NCBI RefSeq assembly: GCF_905475395.1
Contig: NC_058342.1
Coordinates: 34,926,140 to 34,990,139 of the forward strand
Direction of reading: 5' to 3'
From: Chrysoperla carnea
Lineage: Eukaryota; Arthropoda; Insecta; Neuroptera; Chrysopidae
DNA: 64,000 nt
The notes beneath the pieces are model-generated. The model did not search any database and was not told where the DNA came from. It saw only the letters and a list, made by a program, of their open reading frames with translations. A program made the position numbers and the translations under genes. Of this stretch, positions 1-12,870 are shown one piece after another. Within the stretch, counting starts at the first letter, position 1, and every line of letters begins with the position of its first letter.

Positions 1-533
1 TTCTGGGGTTTTTGGGGTCACTCATCATGAATTTGAGATCAAAAAGCAACTGAAGATGGTTGCAACTCCATTAAACGTACCCATAAACGTGACAATGATA
101 TTTTTCTTTAGAAGTGACAGTGCACTTTTAGAAGTGACAGTGATAAAATTTTTAATCCAAAATTTCACCTCGATAAACTTTGAAAATCGTCTCTCGTGGG
201 TTTTTGGGGTTGCTGATCATGAATTTGAGATCAAAAAGCAATTTAAGACGGTTGCAACCCCATTTAAACCACCCCTAGAAGTGACAGTGATAAAAAAATG
301 TTTAATTCAAAATTTTACCTAGAAACTCGTTTCTCGGGGGTTTTTGGTGTCACTGATCGTGAATTATAGGTCAAAAAGTTACTGAAGATAGTTGCAACCT
401 CATTAAAACCAAACTTAGAAGTGACAGTGACAAAAAAATTTTTAATTCAAATTTTCACCTCGAAAATCATCTCTCGGTGATTTTTGGGGTCACCGATCGT
501 GAATTCGAGGTCAAAAAGCAACTGAAGATAGTT
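1..533. repeat. Tandem satellite, period about 142 bp, about 3.7 copies
   Basis: Degenerate units share GAAGTGACAGTG (131, 278, 418), GTTGCAAC (59, 250, 392) and the block TTTTTGGGGTCACTGATC. One unit has an extra partial duplication near 111. The array lies in the intron upstream of the first visible Dcr-1 exon. The same family occurs in reverse orientation at 31507-31935. Short open frames here are repeat artefacts. The 534-676 stretch holds only AT-rich intron and the acceptor TTTTAG at 671-676. Confidence 0.85.
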
Positions 534-676
534 AATATAAGCTAATATTATAAATTCCCAAGACGCTATAATCGTTGACTTTATGAGAGTATTAAAAAAA
601 CAATTTGAGCCAAAATGGTGAACCTTGGAACTAATTTTCCCAATTTTAATGTTCGTTAAATTTCCATGTATTTTAG

Positions 677-3600
677 CAATTCGAAGAAAACGGTGCATAT
701 TACAAATGAACAGAATATCGATGCAATGGCCGCATGTTTAGGGTACCTGACTGATTTAAAAGTGAAACAATTAAAAACAGTGGATAAGGTGGATAAAAAT
801 GAGGAAAATAGTGGTGACGAAGACAGTGACAGTGGTTCTGGTGATGGTAATGGGAATACCGATAAAGTTGTTGATGTGATAATTAGTGCACAAGTAATCG
901 TTACAACACCTCTAGTATTTAGTAAATTAATAACACAAAATGATATTCATCTTGATTCATTCAATCTAATTATTATCGATGAGTGTCATTCTGTTATACA
1001 AGATCAACTATTTTTAAAGGTATGTTCACACACTTAACTATCTATCCCTATCCCTATACAGGGCGTTCTATTATTGGCTGCAGATCGTTATCCTGCAGAA
1101 TAAGCTCATAAAGACGAAGGAAAAAGTTATCTTCCACTTTTGGATCTGAGGCTTACTTTGCGAGATAATTAACAAAATAAATTAATATATCTTTAGCGAA
1201 TCACAGTTCAATAACATTTTGAATGAAACCAATAAAACACTACTTAAAGGAAGGCGTCTCTAAATGCAAAATTATTATAAAAAAAACTCTATAAACCAAA
1301 AAAAACTAGCCCATTAGAACCTACATTTCGTTTCTTGGTGAATTAAGTGTTGTACGCAACTTATCATCCAAATATCACATACGTTAAGCATATATTTGGC
1401 AAAACGGACCATAGTCCGTACGGAATTCAGCAGTACGTGATAATTTACTTTCTTTTTATGTATAGGCATTTTTATTACAGATATGATTTAGAAATTACAT
1501 AATGAATAAAATTAAATCTTAATATTTTTTATTTTTTTAGGTAATGAATATTTATGGTCAGTTGGAGAAACAGAATCGACCACGTATTTTAGGTTTAACA
1601 AGCTCATTATTTGAGGCGGGTGGTACTTTGTCGACATTGGAGGCTGCGTTAGAGCAACTTGAGCGTACTATACATTCCACAGCAGAAACTGCAAGTGATA
1701 TTGTCACGTTACTCAGGTATTTTAACGGATTCTATAAAATCCGCTTCGCATTCGCTTTACGCTGATTCAATTTTTTTATATTTGTTTAGATATTCGCATA
1801 AACCACATGAAATGATTATCGAATGTGGTCGACCAATATCGTGCGATTTATCCGAATTATTACGTGGTCACGTATTTAAAGCACAACAGTTCCTAAACGA
1901 TCATCGCTACGATCCATTTGAGATGTACGATGAAGAGTTTCAAGAAGAATTACAACGGATACCTGATCCAAAAGAAGAACCCCAGACAATATTTAACGAT
2001 TTTTTGTATGCATTAGATACTTTAGGTATGTTTTATTCAATTTTTTAGGGTTCTGTTCCAAACCATTCTTTGATTCGATAAATTACGGAGTATTTTGGTG
2101 ATAGGAATGTTTAGGACGGCACTTCCCAAGCTAGCGAATCAATATCTTTGTTCCCCCTTTTCCAGTATGACTCGGTTCGTGAATTAGATTGCACTACGTT
2201 ATTCAGTGCTAGACAGTTCTCGAATTCTCAGCGGATCTAAGAAAAGTGGAAATGAGCTCCATTCTAGACACCTCTGAAGATTTATTAAAAAAACCATCAT
2301 GTATTTTCCAAGAGGAATCGTCTCCTTAATTCTAGGCCCATAAACTCGACATGCTTTTAAAAAAAGAATAATAATTTTTGGAAGTCGAAAGCATTTGAAT
2401 TTTATTTTAATATTTATGGATTTATGTTTTTAGGTCCTTGGGCTGCAGATAGAGCAGCATTAGTATTGCTCATGCGTACAGAAAAGTTAAAAATTCGTAC
2501 ACCATACGAACGTCATTTTCTACTCTTATGTATGGCATCGTCGGTTCTGTTACAAATTCGTTGCGCATGCGACGATTCATTTGAACCATACACCGAATTA
2601 GAACGTGTTCGGTTATTCTCAACACCGAAAGTGTTACGGTTAATTGAATTATTTCATCAATTTAAACCAGAAACACCGCCATCAACCGCCAAAAAAGATG
2701 ATGACACATCTACACCAACTACTGACGATGTTACTGAAGTACCATCGCCTGAAATACCAACGTCTGAAATACCATCGCCAGAAATACCACCTTCTGAAAC
2801 ACCACCGTCTGAAATACCATCATCCCCTACGAAGATTATTAAAAATGGTGAAAATGATACTGAAAAATTGGAAGAGACCGTCGAAATTGTTGAAAATAGT
2901 GATAATAGTGAAACTAAAATTGATAGTCCCTATAAAAACTGTGATATTATGGCGAATGCTGTGGTCTGTGATAAAAATGTATTTGATAAAAATGTTGTGG
3001 TACAACAATTTGAACCACGCGGTAGTCGAAACACTCGTAAAGGTTTGTATATTAAATTTTCAAGAGCATATTTTTTTTCCCGTTTCTTTCGGGCATTTCT
3101 AATAACACCCTTTAGTTCAAATTAATTGGAATTTTGAGATGTTCTTACCAAAACGTGAGGAAATTGGTTTTATAACCTTCCAAATTTTGTCGCACATATT
3201 ACCATAATTTTTTTATTTGTATTTTGTTAGGTGGACGAGGTCCAAGACGTCCCCCACATCATGCAAACATCAATCCAGATGCATTATGTGGTATAATATT
3301 TGTACACGAGCGTATCACAGCACGAATTCTATTTTACTTGCTGTGCGAATTAAGTCGACATGATCCCGAATTAAATTACATATCCGTACAATACACTGTC
3401 GATAAATTCGGTGAGACAGCTGATACTCGTGAATTAGAAATTGAACATCGAAACCAAGAGGAAGTACTGAAAAAATTTCGTATGCATGAATGTAATTTAC
3501 TGGTGTCAACTTCAATCCTCGAAGAAGGTATCGACGTACCACGTTGTAACGTAATTGTACACTTCGATAAACCAAAATCATATCGAAGCTACGTTCATTG

Positions 3601-6600
3601 TAAAGGTCGAGCTCGAGCTTCTGGTGCATATCATGTGTTCGTCATCGACGAAGATGCTCGAAATGCTTTCGTACAAGATTTAGCTGAATATTACGAAATT
3701 GAGAATATATTACTGCGTAAATGTGCCAATAAAGAGCCTCCCCAAAGCGAGGAAATCGAGGCAGATCAATTTGTAAATAAGGTTGCACATTATCGTCCGA
3801 AAAATTCTGAGGCATTTGTTAATCTTTGCACAGCGATTTCGTTATTAAATCGATATTGCGCACGGCTTCCTAGTGATACTTTCACGAGGTTAACACCAAT
3901 ATGGAATATTTATCCAATAAATCCAAATGATATTGATACCACTTATCAGTGTTCATTACGTTTACCGATAAATTCACCCCTCAAGCAGACAATACTTGGT
4001 CCGCCAATGAAGACGCGAGTTTTAGCAAGACGTATTGCTGCGTTAAGGGCTTGCAAAGCGTTACATGAAGCTGGAGAATTGGATGATAATTTAATGCCCA
4101 TTGGAAAAGAAGGTTTTCGAGCATCTGAACCCGACTGGGATAATTTTCCATTGGATACCGATGATGAACAATTGGCAAAAGATAGTTCTGAACTACGTCC
4201 TGGAACAACTAAGCGTCGTCAATATTACACTAAACGTATTGCGGAAACATTAATTCACTGTAAACCGACAGTTGGTACACCTGCGTATTTATATCATATT
4301 AAAATGATTTTAACTTGTCCTTTACCTGAAGAACAGAACACAAGAGGACGGAAAATCTATCCGCCAGAGGATTCACCACAAGGATTTGGTATACTTACGC
4401 TTAAACAAATTCCAAAGATTTGCTCCTTCCCAATTTTTACTCGCTCTGGGGAAGTGAACGTGGAATTGGAGCTCTCAAAAACAAAAGTAATCCTAAATGA
4501 GGAACAATTGAAGAAAATTTGCGACTTTCTAAATTACATGTTTACGAGTGTTCTTCGCTTACAAAAATATTTAATGGTTTACGATCCAGATGCGTCAGAA
4601 AATTCATACTTTATTGTACCCACGTACAAGTATAAAGATGAGGAAGTGTTGGTTGATTGGAATTTTTTGGATCGTATTTACGAAAATAAGAATTTAAAAC
4701 CAAATATTATTCCGGAAGAGGATCGTAAAAATTTTAAATTCCATGCTTCCAAATATCAGGATGCGGTCGTTATGCCTTGGTATCGAAATCAAGATCAACC
4801 GCAATATTTTTACGTTGCAGAAATTTGTTACCAACTAAGTCCGAAATCGACGTTTCCTGGAGCTGATTATTCGACTTTCGAGGAATATTATTATGAAAAG
4901 TATAATATTGAAATCCAAAATTGTAAACAACCATTACTCGATGTGGATCATACTTCGGCTCGATTAAATTTTCTAACTCCACGATATGTGAATCGTAAAG
5001 GTGTTGCGTTACCAACGAGCAGTGAAGAAACTAAACGAGCAAAACGCGAAAATTTGGAGCATAAACAAATTTTGGTACCAGAATTATGTACGGTGCATCC
5101 ATTTCCCGCGTCGTTATGGCGTAAAGCTGTATGCTTACCATGCATTTTGTACCGAATTAACGCGTTACTTCTAGCTGATCAAATTCGTATACAGTTAGCT
5201 CGCGATTTAAAGTTGGGTAAAACTGAGTTAGATAAAAATTTCACATGGCCTCAATTAGATTTTGGATGGAGTTTAGCTGCTGTGCTTAAGAAATCAAATG
5301 AAGCGAAACAGGCGTTGTTAGAAAAGAAAGAACAGGAAAATGTCATCGAAGGAGTAACACCACCCGATCCCGAAGAAGCTGAGCCAGAAGTAATCGAAAA
5401 CCCAAAGGAGGAAGTTAAAGAAACTTCGGAGGAATTACCCGTAGAAAAACCAAAACGAAAAGAGTGGATGGAAATAGGTACCTGGTCGAATGAAATGGCG
5501 GATAATTGTAAATCAATAACGGATTTTGGATCCGGATCGAGTGGTGAAGACGATGAATTCGATGAAGATTTCGAAAATCGAATTGTAGCGAAACCGGGAG
5601 TACGATATGGTTCCCCAACGAGTATGTTATATACGAATAATTCGTACAGTGATGAATTTGATTCAGATTCAGAAAATTCGCTATCACTAGAAGATACCGC
5701 GGATGATTATCAAACTGGATTACTTCGAATCGAATTCAAAGGTGAAAATACGGCGGAAGCTATTGACGATGATGAAACCGACGACGAAGATAACGAACTA
5801 GCAAAATTGACAGGACCTGTGTCAACAGTAGTTGATACTTGGAACAGCGAACAAGTCCACAAAAATTTGGAACTTGATTCCTATTTAGATCGTTTCCAAT
5901 CCGCTGTATCTGAACATAAAAATTTAATTGTATCGAATGGAATTCTAATCGAAAAGAATACCGATATTGTTATCGAAAAATCATTTTCCAAGTTACATAA
6001 ACACGATTTTCCTCAAATACAAGATTTCGACGAAAATGACCCAGACTTAATTCAAGTGCCATCGCTAGAAAATAACGTGTTTGTCGAGGAAGCGACTCAC
6101 TATTGTTGTTCAAAAGTTGATAATTATTTCGAAAAACCCGATCTGGAGTTAAAATTTAAATTCGATGAACAGCCAGAATTAAATTCTCATCCTGGCCCAA
6201 GTCCTAGCGTTATTCTTCAAGCGTTAACCATGTCAAATGCTAATGATGGTATTAACTTGGAACGCTTAGAAACAATTGGAGATTCATTTTTAAAATACGC
6301 AATTACGACATATTTATATTGCACTTACGAAAATGTCCACGAAGGTAAATTGAGTCATTTGCGTTCGAAACAAGTGAGCAATTTAAATCTATATCGTTTG
6401 GGACGTCGTAAATCATTTGGCGAGAGTATGATTGCGACAAAATTCGAACCACATGATAATTGGTTACCCCCTTGCTACTATGTCCCTCGAGAATTGGAGC
6501 AAGCATTAATTGATGCGAAAATTCCAGCAATACATTGGCACGGCATGTCCGATCAGAATATTAGTCGGGATGAATTTTGTAAAATGGTCCGAGAACAAGG

Positions 6601-8415
6601 GGAACATTTCGCAGAAATGTTTTCCGTATTACCTCAACATCATACACCCTGTATTATACCATACAATTTGCTAACACAACAAAGTATACCGGATAAAAGT
6701 ATCGCGGATTGTGTGGAAGCGTTAATTGGAGCGTATTTAATTGAGTGTGGTCCACGTGGAGCGTTGATATTCATGGCATGGCTTGGAATTCGGGTGTTAC
6801 CGATACAAGAAGGATCATATCTTGATTTGTCGGAATATATAACAAGACCTGCGGGTAGTTTCGAACCGGTTCTACAAGATAATCAAACATATCGCCAAAC
6901 GGTTTATGGTGAACTAAAGTTACCAAAATCACCGTTGCTACGATATGTGGATAATCCAGAACAAGAGTTAGATCGATTACTCGATGGTTATGAAGCATTT
7001 GAACGTGCAATTAATTATAAATTTCGGGATCGAAGTTATTTGCTTCAATCATTGACGCATGCGTCATACTTTCCTAATCAATTAACGGATTGTTATCAAC
7101 GATTAGAGTTTCTAGGTGATGCGGTTTTGGATTATTTAATTACAAGACATTTGTATGAAGATTCTCGTCAACATTCTCCAGGAGCTTTGACTGATTTACG
7201 TTCTGCGTTAGTCAATAATACAATATTTGCGTCGTTAGCGGTACGTTATGGATTCCATAAATATTTTCGCTATTTATCACCTGGATTGCATGACATTATT
7301 GATCGATTTGTACGGATTCAAGAAAGTAATGGACATTTGATCAGTGAAGAGGTAATTTACGATATAGTTTTCACTGGAACATCCTGTATTTAATATACTC
7401 AAACTGTTTGTTTTTTTTTCGCAGTATTATTTAATTGAAGAAGATGAATGTGAAGAAGCTGAAGATGTTGAAGTGCCTAAAGCACTTGGTGATGTATTCG
7501 AATCTGTCGCAGGTGCTATATTTTTGGATTCGGGTATGTCCTTGGATGCAGTATGGCGAGTTTACTATCGAATGATGCATGCTGAAATTGAATTGTTCAG
7601 TACGCATGTACCGAAATCACCGATACGAGAGTTATTAGAATTGGAACCAGAAACAGCGAAATTTGGGTATGTTCTTTTTTTCATCATTATTCCCAGTTAA
7701 AAGTGATATTTATTGAATTTGGGTAAAAGGTCGAAAAAGTAAATAGCAGGGTAATTTTAGTATTTTGGCCAGGGAAAATGATGAACAGATGTGAGTTTCT
7801 AGAATAAAACTCTGAGGACCTGATTCATCATTAGGTTAGGTTAGAGTGGCTGTCCTGGGGTGGGAAACACTTAGACCATAGGGTCCGTTGTGATACCGTA
7901 AATGGGTTGGCTTAAAAACAGCAGGAGTTTAAGTCCATCTCCTCATGAAAAGAGCTGGGCAGTGACAGAAAAGATGAGCTAACCTAGCCTAACCTAACCT
8001 GAGCTCTACTTTGGAAATATCTCGGTGTGACAGCTCAAAACTTAACCAAAATATCTGCCAGGATAAACTCTGGAACACCTAGTCCATATTGTACATATCG
8101 TTAAATAGCATTGATTCATATGCGAAATTTCGAAATCCATGTAAGTGCAGTTTTACTGCCACGGGACTACATTTCCAGGGCTACATTTTATATATTACAA
8201 TTTTACTCCAAAAGCCTAAAATTTATTTTTGTTTGTCTTATAGAAAACCAGAAAAATTAGCAGACGGTCGTCGAGTACGCGTCAGTGTTGAGGTATTTGG
8301 TAAAGGTATTTACAAAGGTATTGGTCGAAATTATCGTATTGCCAAATGTACAGCTGCAAAATGTGCTTTAAAGCAGTTACGACTTAAGTATGGTCTTTTG
8401 GTCAAAAAGACTTAG
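677..8415 (+). CDS. Dcr-1: Dicer-1 ribonuclease III, 5'-incomplete, 7 exons in window
   Basis: Dicer-1 cuts pre-miRNA hairpins in the cytoplasm. Exons read from GT-AG junctions: 677-1019, 1541-1716, 1790-2025, 2434-3042, 3231-7351, 7425-7666, 8244-8415 (TAG stop). Phases join without gaps and give 1965 residues; the first base of exon 677 completes a codon begun outside the window. Fly Dcr-1 is about 2250 aa, so the N-terminal helicase part with the Walker A motif is missing on the left. Domains in window residues: DECH box near 100; helicase C with CKGRARA near 579; dimerisation domain about 650-740; PAZ about 857-1104; acidic linker about 1157-1437; RNase IIIa about 1453-1634 ([18 protein letters not shown]); RNase IIIb about 1712-1876 ([19 protein letters not shown]); dsRBD to the end. 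Both RNase III domains keep the acidic catalytic residues. Close insect Dcr-1 blocks such as [20 protein letters not shown] exclude Dicer-2. Odd: one 4.1-kb exon holds most domains. Confidence 0.97.
1056..1180. repeat. Dispersed repeat in Dcr-1 intron (second copy at 11670-11790)
   Basis: The segment beginning ACAGGGCGTTCTATTATTG and running through TTTGGATCTGAGGCTTACTT and GCGAGATAATTA recurs, diverged, at 11670-11790, where it starts ACAGGGTGTTCTATTATTG. The CAGGGTGTTC start resembles the ends of the MITE at 20869. The rest of this 521-bp intron is AT-rich without further signal. Confidence 0.7.
2742..2825 (+). repeat. In-frame 15-bp coding minisatellite in Dcr-1 exon 4
   Basis: Five and a half units of the type CCATCGCCTGAAATA encode a Pro/Glu/Ser repeat ([25 protein letters not shown]). 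It lies in the low-conservation linker between the two helicase lobes, which is variable among Dicers. The unit length is a multiple of three, so copy-number change keeps the frame. Confidence 0.85.
7830..8003. mobile_element. MITE-like repeat in last Dcr-1 intron (GGTTAGGTTAG ends)
   Basis: The element starts GGTTAGGTTAGAGTGGCTG and ends GCCTAACCTAACCT, an inverted terminal match. The internal stretch TTAGACCATAGGGTCCGTTG recurs almost unchanged at 30744-30935, identifying a dispersed family. It has no coding capacity. It sits inside the 577-bp intron 7667-8243. Confidence 0.7.
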
Positions 8416-8870
8416 TTTAATTGTGTTATTTATCAAAAATATATAAGGAAAAACCATTGGGAATGCATTTGAATTCCATTGGGAATTTATCCACTCCCAA
8501 AAAAAAAAAAAAAAACGGGAGTGAGAAAGCTTTCAAGAGAAAATTTATCCACTCCCAAAAAAAAGTTTTTGATTTTAAAATAAGTTTATGATATTTTTAA
8601 GATTTAATAAGATTTTCTTTTTCCATTTTAGACCACGTACTTATCAAAGTGAAAAATACGTGCTTGGTCTAAAAGGTTTTTTTAAAAAAAAAACTATATA
8701 ATTTTATGTACTTGATTCTGTGATGGGGTGGTGTCCCTTTCCCACAAAAAATATTTTGCCAAGGGAACCCTCTTATTTCATTTTTTTTTTCTATTATTAT
8801 TATTATTTTTTTGTACTTTTATGCATCTGCGCAGAAATAAATCAAAAGTTTGTGGTCATTATCAATTTTT
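8416..8870 (+). promoter_or_regulatory. Dcr-1 3' UTR with hairpin and candidate poly(A) signal
   Basis: The first perfect AATAAA downstream of the Dcr-1 stop is at 8836-8841. Within this stretch TTTTAGACCACGTA (about 8627) pairs with TACGTGCTTGGTCTAAAA (about 8657), giving a short interrupted stem. A 20-odd base block ending in CCACTCCCAAAAAAAA is present twice (about 8484 and 8540). UTR end not proven. Confidence 0.4.
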
Positions 8871-10430
8871 CAAAATAATGAATGCACCCTTTTGATTTGG
8901 GTTTTTAAATTTTAGAGACAGTGCAATTTGTTTTTGCTGATGCATGGAAGTATTAACGCTTCCTATTAGGAATTAAAACACAATTTAAGCTACTAAGCAG
9001 TATTTTCATTCCATTGTGAAGTTATATTAATTTAGGGTGCGTTCTAGAAATAAACTCTAAAAAATCACATACATTTCCTCTGCTTCATTCTTTTTAACGC
9101 CTGAGTGGTCCGGTACCCAAACTGAATAATCACTGTATTAAGTCATACTTTTGAGTCTTGTTTCCCTGAATATCCCGAAAATAAAAAGGGTAAAAGTTTT
9201 TAGAGTTTATTTCGAATATAATATTTTTTTAAATTAATGTTTTGAGCGCAACCCAGAAGCCATTTGTTGTTCAAAATATTTAAGGTATGTGACAGCATAG
9301 AATTTAGGAAAATAGCATTATTATACAACTTTCTTTTTTTAAATAAAAATATATTTAGTACCAAATTTCTATATTTAGTCAAAACGTATTTTTTATCAGT
9401 TTTAAAGGGGAGAGAATCTACTTTACAAAGCCCAAAAAAAAAGAAGCATATTTTATCTTCTCTCTCTTTAATCTTTGAAATAATCAGCTGATTGTTACGA
9501 GAATGGTTTATATTTTGATACTCGTGGCGCTGACATCTTAGCGTTAAAGTCCAATAACACGTGAAATTTGAAAATGTAAAATTTAAATCCATTTTTATGC
9601 CACGTCCACGGGTAATTTTCGTTTTTTCAAAATTAAATTTTTGTGCGAAAGTGTCGAAATGTTTTCGAACATTCTTGCATTAATTTAAAGATAGATATTT
9701 TATAAATAAAGATTAAATAAAAATTTTTATTTTGACCTGATAAAGTAGATAAAACCCCCCCTTTAAAATAATATATATTTTCGTTAACCACTTCAAGTGT
9801 TCACCGTAAAGTAATTAATTACAAAAAAAAGGAGTGTATTTAATTATTATTTTTAAGTTAATTATAATTTAAGTGTACTCAGTACTGAAAACTTTTTTTT
9901 TTATTTGTCAATTATTTGTTAAGTCAGATTAGATTAGTTCAAATATTTTTTTTTTAGTCTTAAAAAACACAAATATGGAAGTCAGAATAATCAAGGTCAA
10001 GTTGATGAATTTTACTGGACTAGAGAATTGTTTTAAGTCCATGTTGGGATTACAAAAATGTTTCACGGATTCTTTAGAATCCTAATAAGAGATCACGACC
10101 TTTGAGTCAAACGAGTTGGTTGTGAAAGATTTATCGTTTCAAAACGCAAAAACGGACACCGATATTGCGGGATGGCGAGCGACCCCGAAAACACGAAAAT
10201 GTCAGGGAATTTTCGGATTCTTTTTCTTTCGGGATTTCTTTTATTTTACCCACTTTCTTGCCTCCTAAAAAATAATGCTGAGACAATTATGATAAAATCG
10301 TAAGACAACGATTGTGAATCTTGTGAACATTTATGTAATCCTAACACTTGTTTTGTTTGGCAAAATAAGCCATTATGATTCCTCCTATTTTTTGTTTAAA
10401 TTTAATTTTTGCTCAAAGTTTGTTTATATA
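8871..10430. other. Intergenic AT-rich DNA, no gene seen
   Basis: Open frames are short, low-complexity and on both strands. I see no splice-joined coding signal, RNA gene or clear repeat boundary. Confidence 0.5.
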
Positions 10431-11014
10431 CACTGAAAAAAAAATTAAGACAATGACAACCTCATCCCGAAGTTGTAAATGAAGCGAATAGATGAATTAA
10501 AAGAACATATCTGTCATATCTAGTCCATGTGCGGTTGAGTCAACTACATAAAGATTGTTGTTACTAACTTATAGAGAGTTTGAAATAAACTTATTGATCA
10601 TTTTTATAATATATAACATATTTTTGTATCCCAACCATTGGTAGCTCAGTTGGTACAGCGGTGGACTTAAGACACTAAAATCAATAGTATTCCATATGTC
10701 GCTAGTTCAAATCCATCTCGAAGAATTCTAATTCCTTTTTAAACCTGCTCATGTGATTGTGACAATCACATCAGTATTTGTTAAAATAAAAAAAAGATTA
10801 TTTAAAACTATGTTGCATTTCAAAACAACAATATTTTAAATTTGTTAGACAGTAAATTACTTTCATACAAACAACTCATGCGTTTGTGTCAACTTCTTCG
10901 TTTAACACCGTACGTAGTTGTATCACATTCGTGGGCCTATTCACCATATTTGATCTCGCGATGAGGTTGAGACAATCTCATATCGATTGATTTTAAGAAT
11001 TTTTTTTTTCAGTG
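10431..11014. mobile_element. TA-flanked MITE (Tc1/mariner-like), 584 bp
   Basis: Terminal inverted repeats start CACTGAAAAAAAAATTAAGA and end AATTTTTTTTTTCAGTG. A TA dinucleotide flanks each side (10429-10430 and 11015-11016), as expected for Tc1/mariner-type insertion. Subterminal parts also pair (CAACCTCATC against GATGAGGTTG). No transposase is encoded, so it is non-autonomous. It contains a tRNA-like segment at 10631-10725. Confidence 0.7.
10631..10725 (+). repeat. tRNA-Leu(UAA)-like module or SINE fragment
   Basis: An A-box-like GGTAGCTCAGTTGGTA is followed by GTGGACTTAAGACAC (anticodon-loop-like, UAA) and a B-box-like TAGTTCAAATCC. Acceptor and T stems do not pair, so a functional tRNA is unlikely. 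It lies within the MITE 10431-11014. Confidence 0.45.
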
Positions 11015-11487
11015 TAGAAAAGAACCATACTGTCGCCATAAAACACTTATTTAGTTCGAAATCGAATCCAAACATTTTTTTTTTAATTTTATTATTTAAT
11101 ATAATTATTATCGATTTTTTTTGTGTGTTAAAATTGTAATTTTTTTTTTTGATAAGTATTGTTTTTTTATCTCTGTGCAATTCCAAAATTATAGTCAAAA
11201 ATAGTCATTTAGTAATTAGCAAAATTCCTTAAATACAATATATTAATTCAGGGCATAGGTTAAAGAGAAATCTCAATAACACGACCCAAATAACGTGTAA
11301 GATTTCAATTCGAAGTTAGTTTTGGCAGCTATGATTTTTTTTTCTCTGGAGAATGAGTAATTTTTTTTGCGCGAGTTTTTTATGCACTTATGCCCTGAAA
11401 TATTTTTTTAAACAAAATTTTAACAGTATAATCAAAAAATGTAGCTAGCAATCCAAATGGCCTAAATAGTGTAGGCATTGATTTTTG

Positions 11488-11962
11488 TTAAGGTAGTATG
11501 CACACGGTTCTTACAAATAATACTTCTTGGGAAGTGTAATTTGATTTAACACGAACCAATTTTGATGATTTTCGGTTTAGAGATGGTAATTTTTTCAGTT
11601 TAGAGATGGCAACTCCCCGAAAATGGGACAAGAACACTTCGAAGAATTACTTCCAAGTATTTCCTACTATACAGGGTGTTCTATTATTGACTGCAAAAAA
11701 ATTGCCTGCTGAAAAAGCTGAGAAAATTAAGAAGAAAATGTTCTTTACCAAATTTGGATCTGAAGCCTATTTAACGAGATAATTATCTTACTCTTATAAT
11801 CAATTAATATAAAATACATTTCCGCAATACATAAGGCCGTCTCATTCTCTAAGTAATGGAAGTTGGTGTTAAGGGGGTAGACTAAGCGAGGGGTGAATTA
11901 TTAATTTCAAAACTTAGTCTTGAATCTGAGTTTAGACCGTAAGCATACTATCTTGTCATTAA
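11488..11962. other. Possible TTAA-flanked inverted-repeat element enclosing a repeat copy
   Basis: The left end TTAAGGTAGTATGCACACGG partly pairs with the right segment CCGTAAGCATACTATCTTG, and TTAA occurs at each side. The element resembles those at 30389 and 61732 but the right end is poorly matched. It encloses the second copy of the 1056-1180 repeat (11670-11790). Confidence 0.35.
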
Positions 11963-12106
11963 ATTCTTATTTTTTCATATCAAATTCTTGTTTTTTTCTT
12001 TCAAAAAGAAAAACCAATCAATGCAATGCAATGTTTATAATTTAAAATTAATTTTAATAATTTACAAAACAAACTACTCGTAAGTGTTAAAAATTTAGGC
12101 ATATTA

Positions 12107-12180
12107 CAGTGGCGGATTTAAGAAGAAAGGCCCTGGATCGAGTCAATTGTTCCTTTGTCCAATGTTTAAATTCGCCATTG
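12107..12180. mobile_element. Short hAT-like terminal-repeat remnant
   Basis: CAGTGGCGGATTTA at 12107 is identical to the hAT terminus at 15673. TTTAAATTCGCCATTG near 12180 is a degenerate opposite end. No target duplication is visible, so this is a decayed or solo remnant. Confidence 0.45.
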
Positions 12181-12689
12181 GAAACATACAAAAAGAAATG
12201 TACTTATTTTTAAATTTTTTTAAAATGTTAATTATAAATCCTGGACACATCAAAAACTGTTTATTATATTTATAATTCGGAAAATAATGAAAATTTTACA
12301 CTGTTTGTAGTATTTTCTTTTTTATAAAATAAAACTAATTTTTTATTATGAAGTAAAAAGTATTATTCTTTTTCAAAATTTTCCATACAGGTTTTTCATT
12401 TTGCTATAATTATTTGGAACTTTAAGCGGTAGGTATCCGTCAAAAGTAGGTATTTGTAACATAATCTTTGAAGGGAAAAATTCGATTTTTTCAGTGATGG
12501 ATTTGAAGCCACATTCTTGACATGCGTCCACGTGTAAGCGCGGATTCGTACAAAATTAGAAAATAAAGCTTTTTCCTTCATTACAGACCTTGGCGCAATC
12601 TAATCCGGTCTCTTTGGATCTCAGAAGATGATCATTCCAAAAACTGAACGGAATGAAAATGTTGGCTCTACTGTCAGATTCATAAAATA

Positions 12690-12870
12690 TCTCGAAAATT
12701 ACTCATCTAATGGTCAAATAAAGACGATTTTTGTAATTTTCGGGTCAAAATTACCTTAAAAACTTAGTTTTATCGAAATCGGAAACAAAAATTTTTTTTA
12801 CACTTTTTGCAATTTGTAAAAATCGAAAAAATCATAAAAAATTCAAAAAAACACAATTTTTGTAATTTTT
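12690..12870. repeat. Partial copy of the palindromic satellite
   Basis: It contains AATATCTCGAAAATTACTC, TTTTCGGGTCAAAATTACCT and TAGTTTTATCGAAATCGG, matching one arm of the unit described at 14050-14700. Confidence 0.6.

Noticed and set aside
56..322. 88-codon frame at the left edge
   Set aside because: It lies wholly in the 142-bp satellite and repeats itself with the array.
2644..3102. 152-codon frame overlapping Dcr-1 exon 4
   Set aside because: Wrong frame; composition (His/Lys/Tyr) comes from the 15-bp coding minisatellite read out of phase.
10631..10725. Functional tRNA-Leu gene
   Set aside because: A and B boxes are visible but acceptor and T stems do not pair; better read as a tRNA relic.
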